Of a stretch of 64,000 nt of DNA, positions 37,751-47,149 are shown piece after piece. Under the pieces are notes generated by a model. That model saw only the letters and a program-made list of their open reading frames with translations, was not told the DNA's origin and ran no database searches. Source of the stretch: Bdellovibrionales bacterium (lineage in GTDB: Bacteria > Bdellovibrionota > Bdellovibrionia > Bdellovibrionales > Bdellovibrionaceae); NCBI GenBank assembly GCA_018266295.1, contig JAFEAQ010000022.1:62001-126000 (forward strand), written 5' to 3'. A program made the position numbers and the translations under genes. Position 1 is the stretch's first letter; each line of letters opens with the position of its first letter.

Positions 37751-39004
37751 ATGAAAATACTCTGCTTTCTCTTCTCGATGATGCTTCTGCAAACTGCGTT
37801 CGCGGGAATTCTTTCGGTCTCGTCTGTCGAAACTAAGTTCGCTTACAAATCAGAATTCCAAACCTCTTCAAAGGCCGATGCAGAAGAGTTAACAACTCAG
37901 CACGCGCAATTTTTCTTTGGTTATTTCCAATCTCCGACGATGGCGGAATACTTCCATGTGCCCTCTGCAACTCTCGGTATTGCGGCGATCAAGCTGCCAC
38001 TACGTTTTCATGTGACAAGCGACGTTGTCGGCAAAAACGGCCAGCGCGTGATCAGTTATAAAGCGGACGGCACTTTGCTGCTTCATAAAAAGGTCGCAAA
38101 GCAGATTCTCGAAGGCGGCATCGAAGTGACGCTTCCTTACGATGTGGATAACTTTTACGAGCTCAAATGCACCGATGAGCACTACCCTTCGGCACTCGAT
38201 TTTTGGTATTTCTATGATCCGTTCCGCGAAGGCTGCGCTCACCTCCGTGAAGCGCCAATGGCCAAACCAACCCTTGTGACCTTAAAGCCCATGAATCCAC
38301 CGGATGAAACAATCTCAGCAGGCTTCAAGGCCCTTCGTGGCGATAACGGCAATGGTGACATGTTTGAAATCGCGACGATCAACGGTTTTTCTGAAAGCTC
38401 CACGAGCTCTGAAGACGACGGTCGTAAAAATTTCGACGACATCAACAACTGGCTTCGCGACCAAGGCTTTCAAGAAAAGACATTGGCAAGCTTCGCCAAC
38501 CGCCCCGTGCTGGAGTTTACAAAAACTCTCACAAGCCGCGAGGGCCGCACCATCAACGTGCGCATCGTGCGCCTCCTAGCTGAAACCGGGATCGGCTCAA
38601 AGAATGTGACCTTTGCGAAGTTCTTCCGCCGGGCGCTTGAGAATTCAGATGTTGTTATCTATAGCGGCCACTCCGGGCTCGGAGGCAATTTGCATATTCC
38701 GTCGCTGGAAATGAAATCCGGCGAGATTCAGTTTAACCCTAAAAAACGCCAGCTGTTCTTTTTTGATTCGTGCTCAAGCTATTCTTACGACCTGGCCCCA
38801 TTTGAAAATAAAAAGACTAAAGGAAAAATTGATATTCTCACGCAAGGACTACCAAGCTACTTCTGGGCTGAGCCACCGACGCACAAGATTCTCTTCAAGT
38901 ATCTTTTAGACGTCGACAAAGACCCAAGTTGGCTCGAAGTGCTGAAGCAAATGGAAAAGGTCCTCGAAGGCCAAACACAAATGATGAGCGTCGGCTCTGT
39001 TTAG
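37751..39004 (+). CDS. Exported clan CD-like cysteine peptidase-like protein
   Basis: 417 residues with a signal peptide ending near TAFAG. The C-terminal third shows a pattern of caspase/gingipain-type (clan CD) peptidases: strand DVVIYSGHS with His307, then strand QLFFFDSCSSY with Cys341 following Asp-Ser, the spacing (34 residues) being in the range of those families. The first half (about 250 residues) is an unassigned beta-rich domain. It begins 3 bases after the trypsin-like gene, so they form an operon; the trypsin-like protein could activate it. The family assignment rests on two motifs only. Confidence 0.6.
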   Translation: MKILCFLFSMMLLQTAFAGILSVSSVETKFAYKSEFQTSSKADAEELTTQHAQFFFGYFQSPTMAEYFHVPSATLGIAAIKLPLRFHVTSDVVGKNGQRVISYKADGTLLLHKKVAKQILEGGIEVTLPYDVDNFYELKCTDEHYPSALDFWYFYDPFREGCAHLREAPMAKPTLVTLKPMNPPDETISAGFKALRGDNGNGDMFEIATINGFSESSTSSEDDGRKNFDDINNWLRDQGFQEKTLASFANRPVLEFTKTLTSREGRTINVRIVRLLAETGIGSKNVTFAKFFRRALENSDVVIYSGHSGLGGNLHIPSLEMKSGEIQFNPKKRQLFFFDSCSSYSYDLAPFENKKTKGKIDILTQGLPSYFWAEPPTHKILFKYLLDVDKDPSWLEVLKQMEKVLEGQTQMMSVGSV

Positions 39005-39048
39005 TTCACTGAGCAGAACCTCCACCGGACCTATAAATTACATTTAAA

Positions 39049-39921
39049 TCATTCAAAGCGAATGTCGGAAAACTCCGCGGTCATTTCGTTCTCAGCTGTA
39101 TCTATCTTGCAGTTGGGAGTGAAATGAGCGACGTCCACATGGGGATTGGCGGCCTTCGACGGCGCCTTAATTGGCAAATCGACAACATATTCCGATAAAG
39201 CCTTGTGATCTTTCGAGAACACGAATTTCTTTTGCCCCTCGACCCAGTCGAGTCCTAAGAGTGCACTCTCGCCGACCTTGACCGTGCCGAGTTCTTTTTC
39301 ATAAAGAATACGGCTGGGATTTCTTCCCGGCGGAGTGTGTTCTTCGCGTAAGTAACAAGGAACTTCACACAAAAGCACCACGGCCTTCAGAGTTAATGTA
39401 TCGGCTGAAGTTTTATCCTGAGATGAGCGCGCAAGACCTATCACTGTAAAAATATCCCCGCGCACATCCCGTGGGTTTTCCGAAAGGGTGTTAAAGAAAA
39501 AACCACCGATCGTGGTTCTAAGCAAGCTCTGAACCTGATTGCTATCACAAGGATCCAGCTTCAGACTATCGACGCGAACCCGGGCCTCGAGATGATTGGC
39601 GACTTTATTGCCATGACGAAAGCGCGCCACCAAGTGATTTGCCCCGGACCCCGCATCATCTTTGTTCGATGCGCGGGAGTTTAACGACATCAGAACTTTG
39701 CCATCATCAATTTTAACTGCATGAACCGGAGAATCTGTGAAAGAGCGAAAAAAGACCTTCCATTGCGGTGTCGCATAAAGAAGCTGCATCGGCTTTTCAT
39801 AGGCGCTTTTTTCCTTGGGAGGCCCTGCCTTTTGTGTTCCGTGAGACTGATAATAAACCCCTGCACCCGCTAAAACAACTAGGGCCGCGACTCCTATTTT
39901 AATGGCAATTTTTTTATTCAT
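39049..39921 (-). CDS. Membrane-anchored protein of unknown function
   Basis: 290 residues with one N-terminal membrane helix (IAIKIGVAALVVLAGAGVYY) and a large periplasmic part. Segments MQLLYATPQWKVFFRSFTDS and VDVAHFTPNCKID and the repeated strand pattern suggest a beta-sandwich, with four cysteines (PCDSNQ, LCEVPC, NCKID) that may form disulfides. No known motif recognised. Convergent with the clan CD-like gene. Confidence 0.65.
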   Translation of the reverse strand: MNKKIAIKIGVAALVVLAGAGVYYQSHGTQKAGPPKEKSAYEKPMQLLYATPQWKVFFRSFTDSPVHAVKIDDGKVLMSLNSRASNKDDAGSGANHLVARFRHGNKVANHLEARVRVDSLKLDPCDSNQVQSLLRTTIGGFFFNTLSENPRDVRGDIFTVIGLARSSQDKTSADTLTLKAVVLLCEVPCYLREEHTPPGRNPSRILYEKELGTVKVGESALLGLDWVEGQKKFVFSKDHKALSEYVVDLPIKAPSKAANPHVDVAHFTPNCKIDTAENEMTAEFSDIRFE

Positions 39922-39994
39922 AAATATATTCTGCGAAGGCTTCTACAGAGAAACAACTCTTTCTTTCAAGAACTGTTCTTGCTAGCATCGGATC

Positions 39995-41392
39995 ATGATA
40001 AAACTGGTAACGCTTTTTTCATGGGTTCTCTATTTTTCTGCCGCGCACGCTTCGAATGCGATGGACTTCGACAAATCCACAAACAACGTTAGAAAACTCA
40101 CTAGCACTCTCATCGAGCAGAACACGACCAATCCTCCCGGCAACGAAGCAAAAGCCGTTGAAACTCTGACCGCTCTTTTAAAGAAAGCGGGAATCTCCTA
40201 TCATATCGACGAATTTGCGCCGGGGCGAAAGAGCCTCGTTGCCCGCCTGCCAGGAAGCTCCACGGGACTAAAACCTCTTCTCTTACTTGCTCACTTGGAT
40301 GTTGTGGGAACAGAAAATCAAGATTGGACGACAGCCCCCCACAAACTCACCGAAAAAGAGGGCTACCTCTACGGCCGCGGAGTGATCGACGATCTTTCGA
40401 TGGCGGCGGCAAGCGTTGAGATTCTTGTTCTATTAAAAAAATATAACACTCCCCTCAAGCGCGATGTGATTCTCGCGCTGACTGGCGATGAAGAAAGCGG
40501 CGGCGCGGGCTTAAGTTCACTCTTAAAGAAACATCCTGAGTGGGTGCAAGCGGGAATTGTCTTGAACGAAGGTGGCTCGCCGTTGCTGGATAAAAACGGC
40601 CGTGTTTCCATGGTCCGCTATCAAGTGGCCGAAAAAACCCAGCAGGATTATATTCTGAAAGCCAACAGCAAAGGGGGCCACTCGGCTCGCCCCTCTCAGG
40701 ACAATGCGATTGTCCGGTTGGCAAAAGCGCTTAAAAATATCAGCGAAATTCAGCACCCTCGAAAACTACAACCTGTGATGAAAAACTTCTTTGAAGAAAA
40801 AGCAAAGAACGAAGAGTCCCGGTTCGCAAAACTTTTCCGCAAAATCGCTGCTTCAACAGGTTTGATTGATGAGGAAGATTTTAAACTCCTCAATGATCGC
40901 CCCGGAATAGCGGCCTCTCTGACAACGACGTGCACACCGACTTTGATTTCAGGCGGAACGCGCGCCAACGTTCTGCCGTCAGAAGCAAGCGCCACAGTGA
41001 ACTGCCGGATCGTCCCTGACGAAAATCCTGAAGTGGTTTTAAAACGTCTGCAGGAGGCCACAAAGAACCAGGACATTGAAGTGACTTTGGGGCCTTCCAT
41101 GGACGGGAACTCCAACATTTCACCCACGGAGGGTGAAGGTCCTGCCGCGATTCGCAAAATCGCCGGCGAAATGTGGCCAGGGGTTCCCGTGGTTGCCGGC
41201 AGCCAGCTCGGCATGACGGATGCTCGTCGCTATCGTGCTCTCGGTGTTCCCGCCTATGGTATCAATCCTTTCCCACTAAACGAAAGTGACCTTGTTCGAA
41301 CCCACGGAGCCGACGAGCGAATGCCGGTCTCGAGTCTGCGCACCGGAGTGGAGTTTTACTATCGTCTAGTTAAGGAACTTTCGTCTCATTAA
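39995..41392 (+). CDS. Exported M20-family metallopeptidase
   Basis: 465-residue dizinc peptidase of the ArgE/DapE/CPG2 group with a signal peptide (LFSWVLYFSAAHA). Metal-binding motifs: HLDVVG, GRGVIDDLS with the bridging Asp, DEESGG with the base Glu, and the final metal ligand His in VRTHGADER. The lid domain contains KGGHSARPS. Predicted to hydrolyse small peptides or N-acyl amino acids in the periplasm. Secretion is unusual for the family but typical for this kind of predator. Confidence 0.9.
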   Translation: MIKLVTLFSWVLYFSAAHASNAMDFDKSTNNVRKLTSTLIEQNTTNPPGNEAKAVETLTALLKKAGISYHIDEFAPGRKSLVARLPGSSTGLKPLLLLAHLDVVGTENQDWTTAPHKLTEKEGYLYGRGVIDDLSMAAASVEILVLLKKYNTPLKRDVILALTGDEESGGAGLSSLLKKHPEWVQAGIVLNEGGSPLLDKNGRVSMVRYQVAEKTQQDYILKANSKGGHSARPSQDNAIVRLAKALKNISEIQHPRKLQPVMKNFFEEKAKNEESRFAKLFRKIAASTGLIDEEDFKLLNDRPGIAASLTTTCTPTLISGGTRANVLPSEASATVNCRIVPDENPEVVLKRLQEATKNQDIEVTLGPSMDGNSNISPTEGEGPAAIRKIAGEMWPGVPVVAGSQLGMTDARRYRALGVPAYGINPFPLNESDLVRTHGADERMPVSSLRTGVEFYYRLVKELSSH

Positions 41393-41474
41393 AAGACTGA
41401 GTTGATAAACCACATTTTACCTTCGTACGTTGTGAACTTTGGCATTTCAAATAAGCTTAATAAAGGAGATGCCA

Positions 41475-41663
41475 ATGAAAATGATGTTCGTTTCTACCCT
41501 TGTTTTATGTTTGTTCGTAAGCCCGATGACTTTTGCAAAAAGCAAAGGCGCTAAAGCTAAAAAAGCTGAAATGATGAGACTCTGCAAAGAGGAAAATCCA
41601 GACGCAACCAACAAGCTTTTGAAAAAATGCGTCCGCGACAAAATGAAAGCCAGCAAAAAGTAA
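41475..41663 (+). CDS. Small exported Lys-rich protein
   Basis: ATG 41475 follows AGGAG with a 6-base gap. 62 residues: signal peptide (MMFVSTLVLCLFVSPMTFA), then AKSKGAKAKKAEMMRL and a short part with two Cys (CKEENPDATNKLLKKC) that could form one disulfide, and a basic end. Too short for a domain assignment. It precedes another short basic exported protein gene by 36 bases and they may share a transcript. Confidence 0.7.
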   Translation: MKMMFVSTLVLCLFVSPMTFAKSKGAKAKKAEMMRLCKEENPDATNKLLKKCVRDKMKASKK

Positions 41664-41699
41664 TTCCACCTGAATCAACCAAATCCCAAAAGGAGTCCC

Positions 41700-41933
41700 A
41701 TGAAAACGCACTTGTTAGCGGTTGCCTGCGCATCGCTTTTGACTTTCGGCCTTGTGGCCTGCAAATCCAACGCCCCTAAAGAAGAAGCTGTTGCAGCGGC
41801 TCTTCCAGAACCGGTCGCCACTCCGGTCGTAGAGGCGGCTCCAACACCTGAACCGGTGAAGGAAGAAGCTCCTAAGAAATCTGAAAAGAAAAAATCAAAG
41901 AAAAAGAAAAGCGCTAAAACGAGCGGAAGCTAG
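41700..41933 (+). CDS. Small lipoprotein with basic tail
   Basis: 77 residues. Lipobox LVAC (Cys21) with a signal peptide, a Pro/Ala/Glu-rich spacer (PEPVATPVVEAAPTPEPVK) and a Lys-rich tail (SEKKKSKKKKSAKTSGS). The Pro/Ala/Glu spacer suggests a flexible anchor that presents the basic tail away from the membrane. AAAGGAG precedes the ATG. Followed by a terminator shared with the convergent phosphodiesterase gene. Function unknown. Confidence 0.78.
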   Translation: MKTHLLAVACASLLTFGLVACKSNAPKEEAVAAALPEPVATPVVEAAPTPEPVKEEAPKKSEKKKSKKKKSAKTSGS

Positions 41934-41934
41934 A

Positions 41935-41965
41935 AAAAAAGCCCGGTTCAACCCGGGCTTTTTTA
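41935..41965. terminator. Bidirectional terminator
   Basis: GCCCGG and CCGGGC form the stem in the 33-base gap between the convergent lipoprotein and phosphodiesterase genes. An A-run precedes it and a T-run follows, so it can end transcription from both sides. Confidence 0.85.
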
Positions 41966-41966
41966 T

Positions 41967-43034
41967 TTAAAGACCTTGCACTCGCCCATCTGATTTCGGC
42001 GACTCTTTGCCAAACCACTGCATCACGGTCGCATGGGTGTCCATCTGAGTTACCGGATAAGTCAGATCTTTCAACGGCGGCAATGATATCCCCAAAGTCG
42101 CAACCACAAAGGGTACGGCCGTGTCGTGATCCGGCCAAGTGTCATGCATTCCAAAAGTCAAAAGCCTATGCCCGCCGTGATCTGAAGTCAGAATCACCAG
42201 CCACTCTTCACCTTCTTGAAGAGCGCGCGTTTTCACCACCGTCATAAGATCGCCAATCAACCCATCTGTCGCTGCGATCGCACCGGTATAATATTTATTG
42301 CTACCAAATCCGTGCTCATGCCCCGCTTCATCGACCTGATCAAAGACTCCCATGACAAGGCCCATTTGCGGATTTGCCATTTGTTGCTTCATCCATTCTG
42401 TCATCTTGGAATCACGTTTGGAATCATCGCTATTCCCTGCGCGACGCTCATCCAAATTACAGGAGGAGGTCATCGCAGGTGAAATCCTCATTGTTCGCGC
42501 TTCAGGTGAATCGCATTCATAATCGACAATGCCGGCTTTAATATCTTTTTTGTGGGCACTCACCATAAACGCACCGACACCCGAGGCCGCGACCTTAACA
42601 CCCGCTTCATCACGCAGACGTTTTAAAAATGTCGGATAAGTTTTTGTGGACTTCATAAAGTTCAAAAACGAAGCATCACGATTGTCGAAGACTTGAGTTT
42701 TACTATTATCAACTCCCGTTAAAACCGAAGCCCAGCCTGGAGCTGTCAGCCACTGAAAGCCCCGACCTGTTTTCGGACCGCTATGAGTGCGCGCGCACTG
42801 AGTATCATAGACATCTTTGCAAACCGCAAACTTTCCGCTGGCCATGAGCTTTTGCAAATTCGGAGCCCTCTGCTGAACCCAGGCTTGATTGTAAATGAGA
42901 TCCCCGCGTGCACCATCTATGCCGATGACTAATGCTCGACGAGTCTTCCCAGAGGAAGGCACGGGTTTACTCGCTGCCGTGCTCGCTACAGAAATTGAAG
43001 AAATAGTGACAAAGATGAGAAAAATTCTGAACAC
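41967..43034 (-). CDS. Exported type I phosphodiesterase/nucleotide pyrophosphatase-like enzyme
   Basis: 355 residues with a signal peptide (IFLIFVTISSISVASTAA). Alkaline phosphatase superfamily fold: metal strand VIGIDGARGD, nucleophile region APGWASVLTG, FDQVDEAGHEHG (metal ligands Asp and His) and TSDHGGH (Asp-His). Cleaves phosphate monoesters or diesters in the periplasm; the substrate is not evident. Ends at the terminator shared with the small lipoprotein gene. Single gene. Confidence 0.88.
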   Translation of the reverse strand: MFRIFLIFVTISSISVASTAASKPVPSSGKTRRALVIGIDGARGDLIYNQAWVQQRAPNLQKLMASGKFAVCKDVYDTQCARTHSGPKTGRGFQWLTAPGWASVLTGVDNSKTQVFDNRDASFLNFMKSTKTYPTFLKRLRDEAGVKVAASGVGAFMVSAHKKDIKAGIVDYECDSPEARTMRISPAMTSSCNLDERRAGNSDDSKRDSKMTEWMKQQMANPQMGLVMGVFDQVDEAGHEHGFGSNKYYTGAIAATDGLIGDLMTVVKTRALQEGEEWLVILTSDHGGHRLLTFGMHDTWPDHDTAVPFVVATLGISLPPLKDLTYPVTQMDTHATVMQWFGKESPKSDGRVQGL

Positions 43035-43117
43035 TCAGAAATCTTCACCACAGAAAATGACTTATTCAATCAATAAGTCTCAAGAGCCCTAAAGAATGCA
43101 TTGCATCCACGAAAAAA

Positions 43118-43140
43118 AAGCCCGTCCCTTCGACGGGCTT
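43118..43140 (-). terminator. Rho-independent terminator
   Basis: AAGCCCGTC and GACGGGCTT form a perfect 9-bp stem, loop CCTTC on the plus strand. Read on the minus strand it ends in a run of eight T, so it terminates the exported protein gene that ends at 43157. Confidence 0.9.
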
Positions 43141-43156
43141 AGGGGGATTCTCGTGA

Positions 43157-43681
43157 TTATTTCACCGTGCAAACGATGTCAGTATAGAGTTTCTTCCACA
43201 CTGTTTGGTAGCTCACGCCGGCATCACGATTCAATAACATGTCTGCGATTTGTCGGCCCGTTAGAGTTTCCCCATAAGGCGTTTGGAAGGCGTTGTAGAT
43301 TTCCAATGAACCGTCTTCTTTGACTTTCACAGAAATAGAGCTGCCCCCGCGGGAGTCAGCGACATAGCTTGTGATTTTATTTTGCTCATCCAAGATGACG
43401 TTTTCATCATCTAATTTAAAACCCACTGAGCCCGCTGCCGTTGCAAACGTGCCAGATCCCGTCATCTTCACGGTGTAGATAGCCGGCTTACCTGTGCACC
43501 AAGGACCTTCACCATCAGACTCAAAATCACAAGGGTCGTGCTTTACAGGCCCTCCCACTTTCACGTTTTCCAAAGTATAGCTGCAAACTTGACCGTTTTG
43601 ATCAACACCGTTGTACGTTTTTGCTTGAGCCAAAGACGCTGCTAGCGCTAAGCCCGCAATAGAAATCATCATCTTTTTCAT
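43157..43681 (-). CDS. Exported protein of unknown function
   Basis: 174 residues: a Sec signal peptide (MISIAGLALAASLAQA) and a mature beta-rich protein with cysteines at CSYTL, CDFES, WCTGK and near the C-terminus (IVCTVK), probably two disulfides. No recognised domain. A strong AAAGGAG ribosome binding site precedes the ATG and a terminator follows, so it is a single-gene unit divergent from the LysR regulator. Confidence 0.72.
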   Translation of the reverse strand: MKKMMISIAGLALAASLAQAKTYNGVDQNGQVCSYTLENVKVGGPVKHDPCDFESDGEGPWCTGKPAIYTVKMTGSGTFATAAGSVGFKLDDENVILDEQNKITSYVADSRGGSSISVKVKEDGSLEIYNAFQTPYGETLTGRQIADMLLNRDAGVSYQTVWKKLYTDIVCTVK

Positions 43682-43780
43682 GGGAAACTCCTTTAAGTGT
43701 ATAGACAGGAGTGATTTATACGCCCTTTTTAGATAATTAAAATGGATGTGTTTTTATATATTATATGCAATAATGCATAT

Positions 43781-44650
43781 ATGATGAAGTACCCCCGACA
43801 CCTCATAGAGTCCTTTGTGACGTTTGCGACATTACGGAACGTCTCTAACACGGCGTCGGCATTAGGTATTTCTCAGCCGGCACTGAGCCGTCAGCTCCAG
43901 CAATTGGAGGAGCTCATCGGCGAGAAGCTCTTTGAAAAACAAGGGCGCCAGAAAGTCCTCTCTCCCGTGGGACAGGAACTATTTTCACGGATTCAGCCCA
44001 CCTGGCAAGATTACGACTCGATGGTTGATGGGGTGATTTCTAAATTCAAAGATTCCCCCCAACACGCAATTCGCATCTATGGCCCCACAGAAATCCTCGA
44101 ACACATCGCAAGCAAAATACAATTCCCTTACCCCCTTGTCTTCGTACCGACCCGCAGCCACGCCGTGACGGCTAAGGTAATGAAAGAAGATATAAGCCTT
44201 GGCATCACACGCCTGGTACCGGATGATCTTCAGACGACGGCACGAAAGCTTTTCGAGGAAGATTTTCAAATTCTGTTTCCAACGGCATGGGATATTTCTG
44301 CAAAGAGCTTCTCAGCCCGCTTATTAGGAAAGCTGAGTAACTACCCGAGCCTTTCTTATGGGGAAGACTTCGGCTTTCCCCGCGAAGCGTGGGAGAAATA
44401 CGATCTCGGAACGCCGCCAACGGTTTTACGAGTGATTCCCAATTGGATGGTTTTACAAAACCTCGTTGAAACCGGTCTTGGCTGGTGTATTGCGCCTTCG
44501 AATTTGGTTCGCAAAAGCACGAAGTTCTCGGCGCTGACTGTGCCGTCAGAATTGATGGCACCGGTTGCGTATTACCTTCTCTATAAAAAAGATCTCCACC
44601 GCATTCCATGGATGAAGTCTCTGATCAACTCAGCACTGAAATCTTACTAA
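43781..44650 (+). CDS. LysR-family transcriptional regulator
   Basis: 290 residues from the ATG at 43781 (MMKYPRHLIESF), the position that matches the family N-terminus; an earlier start would add an odd hydrophobic extension. N-terminal winged helix-turn-helix: ASALGISQPALSRQLQQLEELIGEKLF. C-terminal substrate-binding domain of the periplasmic-binding type. Regulated genes are normally divergent; here that is the exported protein gene ending at 43681. Overlaps the convergent ATPase gene by 4 bases. Confidence 0.88.
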   Translation: MMKYPRHLIESFVTFATLRNVSNTASALGISQPALSRQLQQLEELIGEKLFEKQGRQKVLSPVGQELFSRIQPTWQDYDSMVDGVISKFKDSPQHAIRIYGPTEILEHIASKIQFPYPLVFVPTRSHAVTAKVMKEDISLGITRLVPDDLQTTARKLFEEDFQILFPTAWDISAKSFSARLLGKLSNYPSLSYGEDFGFPREAWEKYDLGTPPTVLRVIPNWMVLQNLVETGLGWCIAPSNLVRKSTKFSALTVPSELMAPVAYYLLYKKDLHRIPWMKSLINSALKSY

Positions 44651-47121
44651 CGGATCTTCAGATTTTTAATTTTGCTGGCAATAAATACACAGAAGACCGC
44701 CACTAAAGCCGAAATACCTAGTGAGGTTAAGTCTATAGTTTCAAGCTTAAAGATTTTTGATAGGCTCTCAATAAAAAGAATCGCCATCAATAGAACAAGT
44801 GCCGCAAAAGAAATCACGACAAAAAATAGATTTGAGAAAACATGCTTTGACGTTTTATTGACAAATATAAGCCCCACGTTCGATAGCACAAAAGCACTGA
44901 AAGCCATAGCTCTGGCCTGAGCCTCTCCCCATCCTTGATGCAGCCCCCATAAAAACAACATAAAAATCCCGGCAAAAACAACCATTCCTTGCAAGAGACT
45001 TAAGGCAATGTCTTGAAAAGAAAAAAGCGGCTTTTCGAGTTTTCTCGGTGGGACCTTCATTGTCTTTGCACTTTCAGGCTCGGCCTCAAAAACAAGGGTG
45101 CAGGCCGGATCAATGATCAGCTCCAAAAACACGATGTGTATGGGAAAAAGTATTAAAGGACCACCGATGAGGACCGGAAGAATCGCCAATGCGGCTATAG
45201 GAAAGTGCACTGCAAACAAATACGACATCGCTCTTTGAATATTATCAAAAATTCGCCGTCCTAAACGGATCCCCGCAACGATGGAGTTAAACTGATCATC
45301 TAAAATAATAAGATCAGCCGCTTCGCGAGCCACGTCAGTCCCTCGTCCCCCCATGGCCACCCCGACATCTGCCCACTTTAAGCTAGGCGCATCGTTGACT
45401 CCATCGCCCGTCATGGCAACGGTTTCGCCGTTGGCCTTCAAGGCCTTCACAATTCTCAGTTTTTGATTGGGGACTACGCGGGCAAAGACATTGACGTATT
45501 TTATTCTGTCCCTAAGATCGTTATCAGTTAATTTCTCGATATCTTCACCTGTTAAAAAGGATCCTGAATCCTTCAGCCCGATATCGCCTGCAATTTTAGA
45601 TGCAATCGCAGGATGGTCTCCTGTGATCATGATTGTACGGATTCCAGCCTGATAACACTCAGTGATGGCTTCTTTCACTCCCTCTCTGAGCGGATCAATA
45701 AAACCAATCAGGCCTAGAAATGAAAATTGAAACCCTTTTTGCTCCTTGGGAAAATCAGAACCGCTTAAGGAAGCCTTCGCAACGCCTATTACACGCAATC
45801 CCTGTTCACACATTTTAAAAACTTGCTCGAGAACAACCGATTGAAGCCGAGTTTCGAGATTGCATAAATTCACAATCGCCTCGGGGGCTCCCTTGGAAAA
45901 TACGACCCGCGACTGATTTATTGGCGACCTCCAAACAAAAGACATTGTCAGCTGATCCGGGCTCAGAGGGTAATCTTTTTCAAGGGACCGTTTTGGCAGC
46001 TCATATTTCACTTTTTCGCTTTCGGTTTTAAAAGTTTTCTGAAGAGCTTTTTCCATCGGATCAAAAGAGTTTTCATAACTGGCAAGAAAGCCGGCCTCAA
46101 GCACAGAGAATATTTCTGCCGAGAGAGGCTCCACGTTCTTGTGAAAATGATACTGAGAATGCTCAGTCCAAATTTGCTCGACGGACATTTGGTTCAGTGT
46201 GAGTGTGCCCGTTTTATCCGTGCACAACGCCGTGATAGAACCTAAATTCTCTGTGGCAGATGGCTGACGAACCAAAACCTGTTTTTTGGATAAACGCCAG
46301 GCTCCTAGTGCCAGAAAAATCGTCAACACGACCGGAAATTCCTCCGGCAACAAAGAAAGAGCCGCGACAATACCGGCTAAAAGCGCCTGCAACCAATCAT
46401 GGCGTGTGAATCCAAAAGCTAAAGTTATCACAATACTTGTGATAACTCCCAGGGTTCCAAAGATTCTGACGAGCCCTGCGATTTCTTCCTGCAATCGGGT
46501 TTTAGTATCCTTTGCTTCCTGCATGGTCTTGCCGATTTTTCCAAGCTCCGAATGAAGACCGGTCGCAATGACTTTCCCAGTTGCAAAACCGCGAGTCACC
46601 AGTGTGCCACTATAAATACAAAACGCGCTCGGAAATTGAAGGCGCGAACCATCGCTAGAAACAGATTTTGAGATTGGCACAGACTCACCCGTTAGAAGGG
46701 ATTCGTCCACTTCGAGGCTACGTGATTCCAACAGAAGACAGTCCGCGACGATCCGTTCGCCCTCTTTCACAATCAAGGTGTCGCCGGGTACGACCTCCCG
46801 GGAAGGAATCTGAATTTCACGCTGGTCACGCCAGACACGGGCTCGCGGGCTTGATAAATCACGGAGAGCTTCGACCGCCCGTGTGCTTCGGCGTTCTTGA
46901 AAAATCGCGATAAACACAATGACGAGCACCGACGCTAAAAGAAGCAGACTGTCGTGGATCTCGCCGATAGCAAGGTAAATACCTGCCCCGGTTAAGAGAA
47001 GCAGAATCATCGGCTCCCGGAGAACTTCCCAAATCAAAAGCAAAAACGATTTTTTCTTTGCTTTTGGAAGCTCATTGTAACCATCCTTTTCCAGGAGTGC
47101 GCGCGCCTGATCGGACTTCAT
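44647..47121 (-). CDS. P-type cation-transporting ATPase (P2-like)
   Basis: 824 residues, ten membrane helices. Phosphorylation site CTDKTGTLTLNQ, TGES actuator loop (LLTGESVPISK), and hinge TGDGVNDAPSLKWADVGVAMG. The M4 ion-binding motif is PEEFPVV, where SERCA and PMCA pumps have PEGLP, so calcium cannot be assumed. Last gene of the island's first operon, 28 bases behind a universal stress protein gene. An analogous ATPase/USP pairing is known from dormancy regulons of other bacteria. Ion specificity unknown. Confidence 0.88.
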   Translation of the reverse strand: MKSDQARALLEKDGYNELPKAKKKSFLLLIWEVLREPMILLLLTGAGIYLAIGEIHDSLLLLASVLVIVFIAIFQERRSTRAVEALRDLSSPRARVWRDQREIQIPSREVVPGDTLIVKEGERIVADCLLLESRSLEVDESLLTGESVPISKSVSSDGSRLQFPSAFCIYSGTLVTRGFATGKVIATGLHSELGKIGKTMQEAKDTKTRLQEEIAGLVRIFGTLGVITSIVITLAFGFTRHDWLQALLAGIVAALSLLPEEFPVVLTIFLALGAWRLSKKQVLVRQPSATENLGSITALCTDKTGTLTLNQMSVEQIWTEHSQYHFHKNVEPLSAEIFSVLEAGFLASYENSFDPMEKALQKTFKTESEKVKYELPKRSLEKDYPLSPDQLTMSFVWRSPINQSRVVFSKGAPEAIVNLCNLETRLQSVVLEQVFKMCEQGLRVIGVAKASLSGSDFPKEQKGFQFSFLGLIGFIDPLREGVKEAITECYQAGIRTIMITGDHPAIASKIAGDIGLKDSGSFLTGEDIEKLTDNDLRDRIKYVNVFARVVPNQKLRIVKALKANGETVAMTGDGVNDAPSLKWADVGVAMGGRGTDVAREAADLIILDDQFNSIVAGIRLGRRIFDNIQRAMSYLFAVHFPIAALAILPVLIGGPLILFPIHIVFLELIIDPACTLVFEAEPESAKTMKVPPRKLEKPLFSFQDIALSLLQGMVVFAGIFMLFLWGLHQGWGEAQARAMAFSAFVLSNVGLIFVNKTSKHVFSNLFFVVISFAALVLLMAILFIESLSKIFKLETIDLTSLGISALVAVFCVFIASKIKNLKIR

Positions 47122-47149
47122 CAGAGCCTCCTCCGGGCCGTTTAAAAAT

